The notes beneath the pieces were generated by a model that did no database searches, was not told the DNA's origin, and saw nothing but the letters and a program-made list of their open reading frames with translations. From contig OZ244725.1 in assembly GCA_965219305.1 (NCBI GenBank), forward strand, positions 1,984,001 to 2,048,000: a stretch of DNA of 64,000 bases, written 5' to 3'. The translations under genes and the position numbers were made by a program. This DNA is from DATHTS01 sp965219305. Its GTDB lineage: Bacteria > Acidobacteriota > Blastocatellia > Pyrinomonadales > Pyrinomonadaceae. This document shows, in pieces, positions 45,089-54,849 of the stretch (within the stretch, counting starts at the first letter, position 1; each line of letters starts with the position of its first letter).

Positions 45089-46348
45089 TTACGTCTTCTT
45101 TTCAAGCCGGAGAATTTCTTCTTCGCGCTGTTTTTGTTTAATACCTTCGCGCCCGTCGTAAGCGATAAACTTCGGCAGCAGAACGGCTAAACAAATCGTT
45201 CCCAAAACGACCAGAATTCCGCCGGAGATGATCGAATTTTTCAGACCGAAATAATGCGCGACGATTCCGGCTTCGGCATCGCCGAGCATCGGACCCGTTA
45301 AATAACTTATCATTTCGATTCCGGCTAAACGTCCGCGCAGATGATCTGGAATTGTCTGATTCCAGATCGTGCCGCGAAAAATTCCGCTGATCATATCGAA
45401 AAATCCCGCCACGCCGAGAAAGAACAGCGCGAGATAAAAGTTGTTCGAGAAACCGAAACAGATAATCGCCACGCCCCACAAAGCGGCGGCGATCGTAATC
45501 ATCAAACCGTGCCTGTAAACCTTGCTCGCCCAACCGGAACTGAGCGTTCCCGACAACGCGCCGACGGCGATCGCCGAATAAAAATAACCGACCGAACTCG
45601 CGCCGAAGCTGACGGCGAGCGCGGGAAATAACGCTTTCGGCATTCCGAAAAGCATCGCGTTGATGTCAATCAGATATGTGCCGAGCAAATCCTGACGGCT
45701 TTTCGCGTAACGAAAACCTTTCTTGATTGATTCGAAATTCGGTCTGTCCGCGCCTTCCGCCGCCGGAACGGCGCGAATCATCCAGACCGCCGTCAAAGTC
45801 GCCGCGAAAGTTACAAAATCAATTCCATACGCCCACGCCGGGGAAAACTGCGCGGCGATCAGACCGCCCAGAATCGGCGAAAAAATCGCGCCGACATTGT
45901 AGCGGATCGAGTTTAACGCCGAAACCGCCGTCATATATTCGGGCGGCAAAATGCGCGGGATCAACGCCTCGAACGCGGGTCTTTGCAGTCCGGCAAGTCC
46001 GGCGTGAAGTCCGGCGGCAACGAATAAAACCCAAATCTGCGGATTCGGCAAAAGCGCATTTGCCAGTAAAATAACGGTCGTCAAAGTCTGCCCGATTTCG
46101 GTTATTCTGAGAATTTTCCGCCGGTCAATCGCGTCCGCCAGCGCGCCGCCGACGAACGCCAGCGTAAACATCGGCACAAATTCCGCCAAGCCGAGCATTC
46201 CGACCAGCAGATTCGATTTCGTCAGCGCATACATCTGCACCGGCACGACGACGAACGTCATCATCGTCCCGAAATACGAGATCATCTGCCCGAAAAACAA
46301 AAGCCTGTAATCGCGCGAAATCTTGAGCGGCGTGATGTCAATAAACAT
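45089..46348 (-). CDS. MFS transporter (EntS-like)
   Basis: 419 residues from the ATG at 46346-46348; a longer TTG-started frame adds an unlikely N-terminus. Twelve membrane helices with the family motif GGALADAIDRRKILR between helices 2 and 3 and LSGTLSSGWASKVYR in the second half. It belongs to the EntS/multidrug exporter group, substrate unknown. Confidence 0.88.
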   Translation of the reverse strand: MFIDITPLKISRDYRLLFFGQMISYFGTMMTFVVVPVQMYALTKSNLLVGMLGLAEFVPMFTLAFVGGALADAIDRRKILRITEIGQTLTTVILLANALLPNPQIWVLFVAAGLHAGLAGLQRPAFEALIPRILPPEYMTAVSALNSIRYNVGAIFSPILGGLIAAQFSPAWAYGIDFVTFAATLTAVWMIRAVPAAEGADRPNFESIKKGFRYAKSRQDLLGTYLIDINAMLFGMPKALFPALAVSFGASSVGYFYSAIAVGALSGTLSSGWASKVYRHGLMITIAAALWGVAIICFGFSNNFYLALFFLGVAGFFDMISGIFRGTIWNQTIPDHLRGRLAGIEMISYLTGPMLGDAEAGIVAHYFGLKNSIISGGILVVLGTICLAVLLPKFIAYDGREGIKQKQREEEILRLEKKT

Positions 46349-46721
46349 AAAAAAACGCAAACGCGCCTTTATCAAAAAGCGCGTCAGTTCAAAGAATACT
46401 AAATCTTTAAACAACAATCTTCTTTAAAATCCAATTTATGTTTACAACTTTTTATGCTTGCGAACACACGTAAATTCTATCTGTAAAATAAACTTACTAT
46501 ATTTTTACAAAAAAGTTGAAGTAAAAAATAAATCAACTTTTTCTGCATTTGATTTAACGTCAGTTGAGAAAAGAAATATGATTTTGGAAAAGAAGGAATT
46601 GCCCGCGAAACACGCATAAAGATACTAAAAAAGTAAAAACAAATGAACTTTTCGTCTTTTTCGTTAATTTCACAGTCAAAAATATAATGTTGAACTGTGC
46701 TGATCTAAACTGGAAAGAAAT
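46349..46721. other. gene-free interval
   Basis: About 370 bp, A/T-rich, no supported gene, no clear terminator or repeat. It separates the ABM monooxygenase gene from the MFS transporter gene. Confidence 0.4.
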
Positions 46722-47027
46722 TTATTTTTCGCTGATCATTTTCGTCATTGTAATCTGCGGCGGCTCGGTGACGAGTTTTCCGGCTTTTTCAAAAAACTCT
46801 TTGAAATAATCTTTTTCAAAATGTTCATCCAAAGCATTTTTGTCCGCCCACGTTTCGTGCCAGACAAAAACAGTTTCATCGTCAATCGCTTGGTGAACAT
46901 CGTAATTTACGCAACCTTCTTCCGTCCGCGAATCGGCAACGATATTAAAAGCCAACTTTTTAGCTTCTTCAACCGCCTCATTTTTGACTTTCAGACGCGC
47001 TATTAAAACTATTTTTTCATCGTTCAT
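46722..47027 (-). CDS. antibiotic biosynthesis monooxygenase (ABM) domain protein
   Basis: 101 residues, single ABM dimeric alpha-beta barrel: LIARLKVKNEAVEEAKKLA, SRTEEGCVNYDVHQAIDD, VFVWHETWADKNALDEHF. Relatives include YgiN-type quinol monooxygenases and haem-degrading enzymes. Substrate unknown. It directly follows the transglutaminase tail remnant. Confidence 0.85.
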   Translation of the reverse strand: MNDEKIVLIARLKVKNEAVEEAKKLAFNIVADSRTEEGCVNYDVHQAIDDETVFVWHETWADKNALDEHFEKDYFKEFFEKAGKLVTEPPQITMTKMISEK

Positions 47028-47050
47028 TTTTTAATGATAATCTTCTGATT

Positions 47051-47182
47051 TCATTTCGCAAAATAGTAAATCAAATCACTTTTCGTATATTTTTCGCCAT
47101 CGAAAATAAGCGGATAATGTCTCTGCAAATTAATAAAATAGATCCGATATTCAATTAAATCCAAACTGTTCCAGTTTCTCAT
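47051..47182 (-). pseudogene. C-terminal remnant of a transglutaminase paralogue
   Basis: The minus-strand frame reads INLQRHYPLIFDGEKYTKSD, LIYYFAK and stops. The intact transglutaminase (50400-51053) ends SELQKHYPHIFEDEKYTNGD, LVYDFSL. About 16 of 27 residues match and the stop is in the same place. Upstream the match fades near 47165. Three unrelated genes (47244-49873) lie between remnant and intact gene. Confidence 0.8.
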
Positions 47183-47243
47183 CGGTTTCTGTTATCACGT
47201 AGCTTTTCAGTTTTCACTTATATATTTTCTTTTTATTTTATCT

Positions 47244-47705
47244 TTACTTCAAAAGCGCGTCATTCCATTCTGACTCAATTTCGTTAGACCAATTATTAAA
47301 ATAGTTTTCATCCAAAGCATAAACGCTTACAGGTAAAGAAATTTCGAATTCAGCTAATTTCTTTATCCACAATTTACTGAATTCAAAGTTACATTGCCCT
47401 CCGTCGTAATAAATTTCCGCAAACAGAATAAAATCCTTAACTCCGTTTGCAAGCAATAACTGATAATTTTTTTCTAAAAATTCAACAAAATAATTTTCGT
47501 AAACTATTATATTTTCCCGTAATGCAAACTTTTTGGGATGCCAAATTGACATACCTCCATAACCGTAGTGTTCTGATGTTGTTTCAAACTTTTTGTCATT
47601 TGGACTAAAAAAGTCAACAACTAGAAAATCTCCCATGAGTTTATTTCTAACTTCTAATGGATAAAAGTTATCACCTGAAAAAGACAAAGTTATTTTAAAA
47701 ATCAT
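47244..47705 (-). CDS. hypothetical protein (DUF4279-like)
   Basis: 153 residues, no signal peptide. The C-terminal part (FAEIYYDGGQCNFEFSKLWI, KKLAEFEISLPVSVYALDE) recalls DUF4279-type proteins, a group with immunity-protein relatives; the match is weak and from memory. A/T-rich. Cargo between transglutaminase and its tail copy. Confidence 0.5.
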   Translation of the reverse strand: MIFKITLSFSGDNFYPLEVRNKLMGDFLVVDFFSPNDKKFETTSEHYGYGGMSIWHPKKFALRENIIVYENYFVEFLEKNYQLLLANGVKDFILFAEIYYDGGQCNFEFSKLWIKKLAEFEISLPVSVYALDENYFNNWSNEIESEWNDALLK

Positions 47706-47896
47706 TTAATTCCGTAATGATTTTATTACAACAACAAACGCCGATACAGTCTCATAATAATGAAAGTTGTACAAATTGTCGCGCAATTAGTGGAGTTTAA
47801 ATCTTGAATCCGATAAACCTCAAATGCAGACTTTTCTTTAATCAGCTTAGTCTGAATTTAAGGTTTATCGGATTTTCGGGAAAGAATATAATTTTT
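47706..47896. other. short spacer with hairpin
   Basis: 191 bp without a gene; it contains the terminator listed at 47807-47874. Confidence 0.4.
47807..47874 (-). terminator. imperfect 25-bp hairpin terminator
   Basis: Arms 47807-47831 and 47850-47874 match at about 22 of 25 positions (aatccgataaacct and its complement at the base). It lies 23 bp after the stop of the exported protein gene on the minus strand; a T-rich but not continuous stretch follows. Confidence 0.7.
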
Positions 47897-49207
47897 CTAC
47901 GGGTTAATAGATAATTTTCCCTTAGTCGGAACTTCCGCCGCCATTTTTTTGCCTTCCGCCGATTTCCAGGGAATTCCGTAAAACAAACCGTCTTCCGGCA
48001 TCGGGGCGAGCCGGACATCGAGCGAACTTCCGCCTTCGGGGATTTCCATATCAATTAAATATGCGTTGTGGAAGAGATTAATGTTGCCGCCGGTTTGTTC
48101 GGGATGTTTGAGCGGCAGACCGTTGCTTCCGACCGTCCAGCGAAATGTGCGGATGGTTTCGACGTTGTTTCTCAACTGACATTCCCATTGTCCGGGATTT
48201 GCATCCATATCCGGGAACGCACGATTTCCGGGATTGTTCAGTTCGATCGGCAAATTTGCCGAATAATGTTTAAAACTGATGTATTTGCCGGGTTTGCTGT
48301 CGAACTTCTCAACTGCCATTTCCGATCTCGCCGTTTTCATTATGACTGCGCCTTTGTTACCGAACGCAACTCGTTCTCCGTTTACAAAACAACGTACGTA
48401 CGGAGACTTAAATTCCGGTTGGTAGCGATCCCCGGACATACTGAAATGAATATCTACATATCCGACATTCGCACTATTCTGGCTGAAATCTATGTAACCC
48501 GCCGATGCATTATCATCTTCTAAACCCGGACGCAAAAACAAAAAAGCCGCCGCTGATTCAGCATTTCGGTCAACGTAATAATCCGAAACGTCCGGCACAT
48601 TTCCCGGTCGGGTTTTCTTTAATTCGCGGACTTCGATTTTATAATTTCTCAACAGAGTCTCTTTGTCGTTATCACCGTTTACCGCGGAGACTTTAACATC
48701 GTATTTACCGGGATTTTTAATAAAAATTTTTCTATCGCCGCAAAACTGGCTTCCTTTAACCGCCATATAATCGTCAATCGGGCTGTTCCGAATGTGATCG
48801 CTGATTTCTCCGGCTTTTCGGTAATAACGTGCCGCGACACATTGATATGTCGCCACCGTTTTGCCCTTATCTTCGACGACGATCTTAAAGCTGCTCATAT
48901 CGGGAAATGTCCCGAACGCCCGCAGACTGCTTCGCAAAGTCCAGCCCTTAGAGATATTGCCGCGATATTTCTCGCTGCGTTCCTTAACGGCTTCCGCCGC
49001 AAAATATGTAAATCCATCGTCAATCACCATCTGCCGGTTTTCACCTTTAACACTCCCGACGTTTTTGCTGATATTTTCCCCGATATTTTTATCAACTTTC
49101 GGAATCTTCGGCACTTTGATCTTCGGAATTTTGATCGGAAATTGTGCCGATGCAAATGTCGAAAGTATTAAAATAGTTAGAGTTGTGTAAATTATTAGTT
49201 TTTTCAT
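47897..49207 (-). CDS. exported protein of unknown function
   Basis: 436 residues with a signal peptide, then a short basic repeat (IPKIKVPKIPK). The mature domain is beta-rich with scattered Cys (VATYQCVAARYY, GSQFCGDRK, YVRCFVNGERV, WECQLRNNVE). No family is recognised. It starts 42 bp after the lipoprotein gene upstream and ends at a terminator; the two may act together. Confidence 0.6.
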   Translation of the reverse strand: MKKLIIYTTLTILILSTFASAQFPIKIPKIKVPKIPKVDKNIGENISKNVGSVKGENRQMVIDDGFTYFAAEAVKERSEKYRGNISKGWTLRSSLRAFGTFPDMSSFKIVVEDKGKTVATYQCVAARYYRKAGEISDHIRNSPIDDYMAVKGSQFCGDRKIFIKNPGKYDVKVSAVNGDNDKETLLRNYKIEVRELKKTRPGNVPDVSDYYVDRNAESAAAFLFLRPGLEDDNASAGYIDFSQNSANVGYVDIHFSMSGDRYQPEFKSPYVRCFVNGERVAFGNKGAVIMKTARSEMAVEKFDSKPGKYISFKHYSANLPIELNNPGNRAFPDMDANPGQWECQLRNNVETIRTFRWTVGSNGLPLKHPEQTGGNINLFHNAYLIDMEIPEGGSSLDVRLAPMPEDGLFYGIPWKSAEGKKMAAEVPTKGKLSINP

Positions 49208-49249
49208 TGTTTGTTTCTCCGTTAAAAAGTTTGAGTTATTTATTGAGTT

Positions 49250-49873
49250 TTATTTACCGCTGAACCAACTGTCGTGAAAATTGACAGTCGTTTGATTATC
49301 GGGCGAAGCCATACTGTGGCACATCGTCACCTGCGGTAGTTGCCAGCTGCAAAAACTTATTATTGAGACTTTGCCCTTTTTATAATTGGCGTTAATTGAT
49401 TTATTGACGGGATCTTCCGTTACATCAACAAGCATCTTCGCACCGCTTTCCTTTTCGCGTTCGATAAAATTTCTGAATTCCTCTTTGGCTTTTTCCTGCG
49501 AAGTGTATGAAGCGAGAACATACATCACACCTTCTTCTTTGCTTTTGCCCATATACATTGCGAGTGCTTCGCCGGTCGAATTTTTGAAGAGTTTTTTGGC
49601 AGGATCGGACGAGAAAGAAACTTTCACCCGTTTGAATTTTCCGACTTCTTTTTTCGCCTTAAAAACTCCGGCGAGGTCTTCGTCGCTAAATCCGTTTTTC
49701 TCAGCCGGTTTCGTTTTTTCGACCCTCTGTTCGGCGTTTGTATTTTCTACTTTTGTTTCCGTAACTTTATTAGCATCGCCCGTCGAACAACCAATGACTA
49801 CCAGCAAAATTAAAGTTAGTGCGACAAATGAATATTTGTTTTTGAAATTTGTTTTGTTGTTTATTATTGACAT
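49250..49873 (-). CDS. lipoprotein of unknown function
   Basis: 207 residues with lipobox VVIGCSTGD. A Thr/Lys/Asn-rich linker precedes a compact domain (EALAMYMGKSKEEGVMYVLA, then YTSQEKAKEEFRNFI). Not recognised. First gene of the two-gene unit with 47897-49207. Confidence 0.6.
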   Translation of the reverse strand: MSIINNKTNFKNKYSFVALTLILLVVIGCSTGDANKVTETKVENTNAEQRVEKTKPAEKNGFSDEDLAGVFKAKKEVGKFKRVKVSFSSDPAKKLFKNSTGEALAMYMGKSKEEGVMYVLASYTSQEKAKEEFRNFIEREKESGAKMLVDVTEDPVNKSINANYKKGKVSIISFCSWQLPQVTMCHSMASPDNQTTVNFHDSWFSGK

Positions 49874-50260
49874 AAATTTTGTTTGTTTTCTGAGAGATTT
49901 GTGTTTGGTTAATTTATAAATCCGCGTTTTTGTTTTTGATACTTGCGGGCGAAACCCGTACTAAAGAATGCCGCCGACATTGCAAAAGTTTTTTTCTAAG
50001 TTTGAGTCGTTCATTATTTGTTAATTTTTCGCCCTCGCCCCGTGCCGACAGCCGAAATTATCGGGGTTTGATTCTCCGATGCTTAATTGATTCAGCACTA
50101 CACTTTCTTCAAACGGTTCGCTTGTCTGACCGTTTCTGTTGATATAAATAGACATATTGCTTCTTCCTTTTTATCTGGCAATTTGAACATTTGATTTTTC
50201 CGTTTCCGTTTATAGTGTTATAAAACCGAAAAACATTTCAATTTATCTGTCTGTAATCAC
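49874..50260. other. gene-free interval
   Basis: About 390 bp with no supported frame. It should contain the promoter of the lipoprotein gene. Confidence 0.4.
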
Positions 50261-50282
50261 AAAAAAGACGACCGAAGTCGTC
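50261..50282 (-). terminator. UUCG-loop intrinsic terminator
   Basis: On the minus strand GACGAC-TTCG-GTCGTC is followed by six T residues. It lies 118 bp after the transglutaminase stop and probably ends its transcript. Confidence 0.85.
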
Positions 50283-50399
50283 CGTATGCGGTCAAATAAA
50301 AATGTGTGTGAGCTAGAAAAACTTGAGAGTTTTCGATAATTAGCGGTAGAAAGTTACGATTTGGAAAAGTCGGACAAAAAAATCATTTCGGGCAAAAAA

Positions 50400-51053
50400 T
50401 CACAACGAAAAATCGTAAACCAAATCGCCGTTCGTATATTTTTCGTCCTCAAAAATATGCGGATAATGTTTCTGCAATTCGCTCAAATAAAGTCCATACG
50501 GCAGATCGTCGAACGCGCCGTAATCGTGGAGATATTCCATAAAAACATTGCCCGATTTATCAAATTCCTGAAAGATCGAATCCGCCGTTCCGTCAAATTC
50601 GAGCGGTTCGACCTTTAAGAATTCGCACAATTTCTTGTTAAACGCCGGAGTAGTTTTCAGCCATTTGCCGTCCAGAAAAAATTCCGCCGCGCCGTGGAAA
50701 ACGAGATAATTTTTCCGTAAAAGTTTTTCCAGTTTGTCGGTCGCAATATGATTTCTGACAATGTAAAAACTCAGACGGCTCGGAATATCAACTGCTCTTG
50801 CGACAGCCGCCAACAAAACCGCTTTTTCTACGCAGTAACCGCGATTTCGTGTCAAAAGATCGCTCGCCGTCAAACCTTTGCGGCTCAAATCCAAAATGTT
50901 CGGATTATACTGAAAACCGTCGCGCACAGCGTAATAAAGTTTGACGGCTTTTTCGCGTTCACTTTTCGCGCCGGCAGAATTTCGCTCGGCGAATTCGCGC
51001 ACGGATTCGTTATCAAAATTCAAAAACTCAGTTGGTTGAAGATATTTTTTCAT
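50400..51053 (-). CDS. transglutaminase-like cysteine protease-fold protein
   Basis: 217 residues, no signal peptide. The TGc core shows the nucleophile Cys in NRGYCVEKAVLLAAVARA and the His in LVFHGAAEFFLDGKWLK. In bacteria this fold serves as peptidase or amidase; the substrate is unknown. A diverged copy of its last 27-38 codons is at 47051-47182. A palindromic repeat begins 7 bp upstream of its start. Confidence 0.85.
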   Translation of the reverse strand: MKKYLQPTEFLNFDNESVREFAERNSAGAKSEREKAVKLYYAVRDGFQYNPNILDLSRKGLTASDLLTRNRGYCVEKAVLLAAVARAVDIPSRLSFYIVRNHIATDKLEKLLRKNYLVFHGAAEFFLDGKWLKTTPAFNKKLCEFLKVEPLEFDGTADSIFQEFDKSGNVFMEYLHDYGAFDDLPYGLYLSELQKHYPHIFEDEKYTNGDLVYDFSL

Positions 51054-51060
51054 TTTATTT

Positions 51061-51170
51061 TAGCCGCGGATGAACGCGGATAAACGCGGATTTAAGAAAA
51101 TTTTTCAATTTCAAATGTAATGCAAAAGTAATCTTTCTTAAATCCGCGTTTTCCGCGAAATCCGCGGCTA
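51061..51170. repeat. long palindromic repeat (GCGGAT type)
   Basis: Left arm tagccgcggatgaacgcgga, right arm ending tccgcggcta; about 38 bp per arm with a 35-bp A/T-rich loop. Internal units (cgcggat) recur every 10-11 bp. Confidence 0.85.
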
Positions 51171-51178
51171 AATATTTC

Positions 51179-52168
51179 TTATCCGTTCACCGATTTCATC
51201 ATCTCTTCGGGATAACGCAAACCGGAAACTGCGTCTTTCGGGAAAACTTCTTCGATCTGTTTTAGATCATTTTCGCTCAATTCGACGTTTACCGATTCGG
51301 CATTTTCTTCGAGATATTTGCGGCGTTTCGTTCCCGGAATCGGCACGATGTCGTCGCCCTGCGCCAAAACCCAAGCCAACGCGAGCTGCGAAGCGGTCAC
51401 GCCTTTTTCGGCGGCGATTTCTTCAACCTTTTTCACGAGTTCGAGATTTTTATCAAAATTTTCGCCCTGAAAACGCGGACTGTGGCGGCGATAATCGTTT
51501 TCGGGAATGTCTTCAAATTTTGTAAAACTGCCCGACAAAAATCCGCGTCCGAGAGGCGAATACGGCACGAAACCGATTCCGAGTTCGCGGCACGCCGCCA
51601 AAACATCGTTGTCTTCCGGGTCGCGCGTCCACAAGGAATATTCCGACTGCAAAGCCGTGATCGGATGAACTTTCGACGCGCGGCGCAGAGTTTCCGCCGA
51701 CGCTTCGCTCAATCCCAAATAGCGAACTTTTCCTTCCTTCACCAATTCCGACATTGCCAAAACCGTCTCTTCGATCGGCGTATTCGGATCAACGCGATGC
51801 TGGTAATAAAGATCAATTGTTTCAATTCCCAAACGCTTCAAACTCGCTTCGCACGCCGATTTTACATATTCCGGTTTGCCGTTTATTCCGCGCACATTCG
51901 GATTATTCCGGTCGCGTTCGATGGCGAATTTCGTCGCAATTACAAACTCGTCGCGCTTGCCCTTGATCGCTTTGCAGACGAGTTCCTCATTGTCGCCGTA
52001 ACCATACATATCCGCCGTATCGAGAAAATTTACGCCGATCTCCAACGCGCGGTGAATCGTCTTAATTGATTCCTCATCGTTGCGGTCGCCGTAAAAATCC
52101 GACATTCCCATACAGCCCAAACCGACGACTGAAACTTCCAAATCTTTGCCCAATATTCGTGTTTTCAT
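51179..52168 (-). CDS. aldo/keto reductase
   Basis: 329 residues with the AKR tetrad: Asp and Tyr in FLDTADMYGYGDNEELV, Lys in VIATKFA, His in LYYQHRVDPNTP; NADPH-binding FVPYSPLGRGFLSG and VPIPGTKRRKYLEE. It matches the YajO/YhdN-type reductases that reduce aldehydes. First of a string of redox genes on the same strand. Confidence 0.93.
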   Translation of the reverse strand: MKTRILGKDLEVSVVGLGCMGMSDFYGDRNDEESIKTIHRALEIGVNFLDTADMYGYGDNEELVCKAIKGKRDEFVIATKFAIERDRNNPNVRGINGKPEYVKSACEASLKRLGIETIDLYYQHRVDPNTPIEETVLAMSELVKEGKVRYLGLSEASAETLRRASKVHPITALQSEYSLWTRDPEDNDVLAACRELGIGFVPYSPLGRGFLSGSFTKFEDIPENDYRRHSPRFQGENFDKNLELVKKVEEIAAEKGVTASQLALAWVLAQGDDIVPIPGTKRRKYLEENAESVNVELSENDLKQIEEVFPKDAVSGLRYPEEMMKSVNG

Positions 52169-52209
52169 ATTTTTTTAATGCTAATCGTTATAAACGAATG
52201 AATTTATTT

Positions 52210-52311
52210 TAGCCGCGGATTTCGCGGAAAACGCGGATTAAATTAAAATCAAATCAATTTAAGTATAAAATTTTTCTTAAAATCCGCGTCATCCGCGTCA
52301 TCCGCGGCTAA
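52210..52311. repeat. long palindromic repeat (GCGGAT type)
   Basis: Left arm tagccgcggatttcgcggaa, right arm ending tccgcggctaaa. Immediately to the right (52319-52357) lies a lone arm of the second repeat type (ttttcgtgtatgttcgtggc) without its partner. Confidence 0.85.
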
Positions 52312-52360
52312 AATATCTTCTCTTTTTCGTGTTCTTTTCGTGTATGTTCGTGGCTAAAAA

Positions 52361-53221
52361 CTAATTCGCCTGCGCCAATTCTTCTTCAGGAAAATCCGCG
52401 CCTTCCGAAGTTTCCGCCCAAGTGTCGAATTCTTCTTTTAAAGCTTCCAGTTTCAAATTCGCATTCTTAAATGCCGCTTTGCCCAAAAGCAGATTTTTCG
52501 GCGGATTTTCCGCTTCGACGGCTTTGACAATCGCTTTCGCCGCGCGCACCGGATCGCCGGGCTGATTTCCGCTGTAACCGCGAATCGCCGCCTGATTTGC
52601 TCCGGCGGTTTCCGAATAATCGTCAATCGTTTTCGTCGCGTCATTCGCCGAACGCCCCGCCCAATCGGTGCGAAAACCCGACGGCTCGACGATTATCACG
52701 TCAATTCCCAGAGGCTTTAATTCTTTCTGCAACGCTTCGGAAAAACCGTTGACGGCAAATTTTGTCGCGTTGTAATAACCGACTCCAGGAAATCCGACGA
52801 GTCCGCCGATGGATGAAATGTTGACGATCGCGCCGCTTTTCCGTTCTCGCATTTTCGGCAAAACCGCCCGCGTCATTTCCGCCAAACCCCAAAAATTCGT
52901 TTCAAACATTGCGCGAACTTCTGTTTCATCAGATTCTTCAATCGCGCCGAAATAACCGAATCCGGCGTTGTTGACCAAAACGTCAATTTTGCCGAAATGC
53001 GCTTCCGCTTTCGCCACCGCATCGGCGACCTGCGCTTTGTCGTTGACATCCAAAGCAATTGCAAGCGCATTTTCCTTGTTGATCTCGACCAAATCCTGAA
53101 TCTGCTGCGTATTTCGCGCCGTCACCGTGACTTGATAATCATTTTCCAACAAATATTTTGCCAATTCACGTCCGAATCCTGTCGAACAACCCGTTATAAA
53201 CCAAATTTTTTTATCACTCAT
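52361..53221 (-). CDS. SDR-family oxidoreductase
   Basis: 286 residues, classical short-chain dehydrogenase: ITGCSTGFGRELAKYL (cofactor loop), VNNAGFGYFG, catalytic Ser in NISSIGGLVG and Y-x3-K in YYNATKFAVNGFS. Substrate unknown. Confidence 0.92.
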   Translation of the reverse strand: MSDKKIWFITGCSTGFGRELAKYLLENDYQVTVTARNTQQIQDLVEINKENALAIALDVNDKAQVADAVAKAEAHFGKIDVLVNNAGFGYFGAIEESDETEVRAMFETNFWGLAEMTRAVLPKMRERKSGAIVNISSIGGLVGFPGVGYYNATKFAVNGFSEALQKELKPLGIDVIIVEPSGFRTDWAGRSANDATKTIDDYSETAGANQAAIRGYSGNQPGDPVRAAKAIVKAVEAENPPKNLLLGKAAFKNANLKLEALKEEFDTWAETSEGADFPEEELAQAN

Positions 53222-53266
53222 ATTGTTTACCTTTTTAACTCAAATTGCCGCTCAAATTTAATTTTA

Positions 53267-53352
53267 TTTTGCCCGCGAATAACGCAAATCTTCATTGATA
53301 ATTTCTGATTTTATTTTCAATTCGTGTTCTTTCGTGTTATTCGTGGGCAAAA
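53267..53352. repeat. palindromic repeat (CGCGAAT type)
   Basis: Arms ttttgcccgcgaataacgc and the matching ttattcgtgggcaaaa around a central A/T-rich loop; a variant of the same repeat family. Confidence 0.7.
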
Positions 53353-53374
53353 AAAATATTTTCTTAACGGCAAA

Positions 53375-53926
53375 TTATTTTCCCCAATCTTTCTTCTTCA
53401 AAATATAAACCCAACGGTCTTCGACAGCTTCGCCGTAAAATTCCGCTTCTGCATCGGAAAGCCTTTTCGCGCCGAGTTTTTCGATCGCTTTTTGCGAGCG
53501 CAGATTGATTGACGCGACGTGAAAAATTACCGTGTCAACAAATCGAAAGGCGAAATCGAGCATCAAATTTTTCATTGCCCGATTGTAATTTCCGCCCCAA
53601 TGATCGCGCGCTAAAAACGTGTAACCGATTGCCGCAAAACCTTTTTCTGCGTCGTAATCGTAAAACCGACTGCTCCCGATCGGCTCGTTCGTTTTCGCGT
53701 CCAAAATGATAAATGCTCTTTTCGATTTCAATGCTTCGTCAAAAAACTTCTCGAAAACGTCACGTTTCCAGCGGTCGTTGCTCGGATGTTGTTCCCAGAT
53801 TAAAGCATCGGACGCGACCGCGTAAACCCTTTCAAAGTCGTCAGTTTCGAGCGGAATTAATTTTACCAAATCATTTTCAACAGTTTCGATTTGAAAACTT
53901 TCCGCCGTTTTATTTGAATTATTCAT
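53375..53926 (-). CDS. GNAT-family N-acetyltransferase
   Basis: 183 residues from the ATG at 53924-53926. RimJ/RimL-like pattern: LVKLIPLETDDFERVYAV, FIILDAKTNEPIGSSRFYD, GYTFLARDHWGGNYNRAMK, VASINLRSQKAIEKLGAKR. The start overlaps the epimerase stop by 8 bp (ATGAATAA), so the two are co-translated. Confidence 0.88.
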   Translation of the reverse strand: MNNSNKTAESFQIETVENDLVKLIPLETDDFERVYAVASDALIWEQHPSNDRWKRDVFEKFFDEALKSKRAFIILDAKTNEPIGSSRFYDYDAEKGFAAIGYTFLARDHWGGNYNRAMKNLMLDFAFRFVDTVIFHVASINLRSQKAIEKLGAKRLSDAEAEFYGEAVEDRWVYILKKKDWGK

Positions 53927-54833
53927 TTTCCAAAAATTTGCGGTAAGAACCATTTTCGATGTCTTCCAAAATCGTCTTGCCCGAAGAAATTTCCCACTTC
54001 AAATCGCGCTTCGCCTTTTCCGCGTCAAGCTGATTATTTACCGAGAGAAATTCAAACATCATCCCGAATTGTTCACGCGCCTTTTCCGACGGAATGCTTT
54101 TCGCCGGAACATTCAAAAGTCTGCTGACCGCTTCGCTGATTTCCTTAATCGAAACCGTTTCTGCCGAAACATTATACAAACCTTTCGCCGTGCCGGTTTC
54201 GAGCGCGAGCAGATACAAATCCGCCGCGTCTTCAACGTGAACCGCCGAAATTTTATTCTCGCCCGAACCCACGTAATTCGCCGATTTTTCCGCCTTTGCC
54301 TGTTCGATGACAAACGGCACAAACGAACTCGCGCCGCGCCCGTAAACGAAAAACGGCAGACGCAAAACTATCGAACGAATTCCTTTTGAAGATAATTGCA
54401 CGCAATCGCGTTCGGCTTCTCCGCGAGCGACGAATGACGAATTTTGATCGAACGGAAAATCTTCGTCCGCGACGGCATTTCGCGTGTTCCCCAAAACCGA
54501 CGAACCGGAAGTTACGATCAAAGGTTTATTCGTCCGCGCCAGAGCTTCGCCGAAAGTTTTTATCACATCACGTTCCAATTTCACCGAATCTGCAAAATTC
54601 TGCGGATCAAAATTGAACGCCGTATGAATCACTGCGTCCGCATTCTGCGCCGCGCTTTTCAAAACATCAAAATCGTGCAGTTCGCCGCGCACGACCTCGA
54701 TATTTTTCGCTTCCAATTTCGCCGCCGATTCATCATTTCGCGCCAGAGCCGAAATTTTGTAACCTTTACTTTTCAATCTTTCGGCGACGACCGAACCGAT
54801 ATATCCCGTTGCACCCGTTAAAAATATTTTCAT
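53919..54833 (-). CDS. NAD(P)-dependent epimerase/dehydratase-family reductase
   Basis: 304 residues, extended SDR fold: GATGYIGSVVAERL, ARNDESAAKLEAKNIEVVRG, VIHTAFNFDPQNF, VHVEDAADLYLLALETG. No classical YxxxK is obvious, which suggests an atypical or reductase-type member. Overlaps the GNAT gene. Confidence 0.85.
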   Translation of the reverse strand: MKIFLTGATGYIGSVVAERLKSKGYKISALARNDESAAKLEAKNIEVVRGELHDFDVLKSAAQNADAVIHTAFNFDPQNFADSVKLERDVIKTFGEALARTNKPLIVTSGSSVLGNTRNAVADEDFPFDQNSSFVARGEAERDCVQLSSKGIRSIVLRLPFFVYGRGASSFVPFVIEQAKAEKSANYVGSGENKISAVHVEDAADLYLLALETGTAKGLYNVSAETVSIKEISEAVSRLLNVPAKSIPSEKAREQFGMMFEFLSVNNQLDAEKAKRDLKWEISSGKTILEDIENGSYRKFLENE

Positions 54834-54849
54834 TTACTAACTCTTAAAA

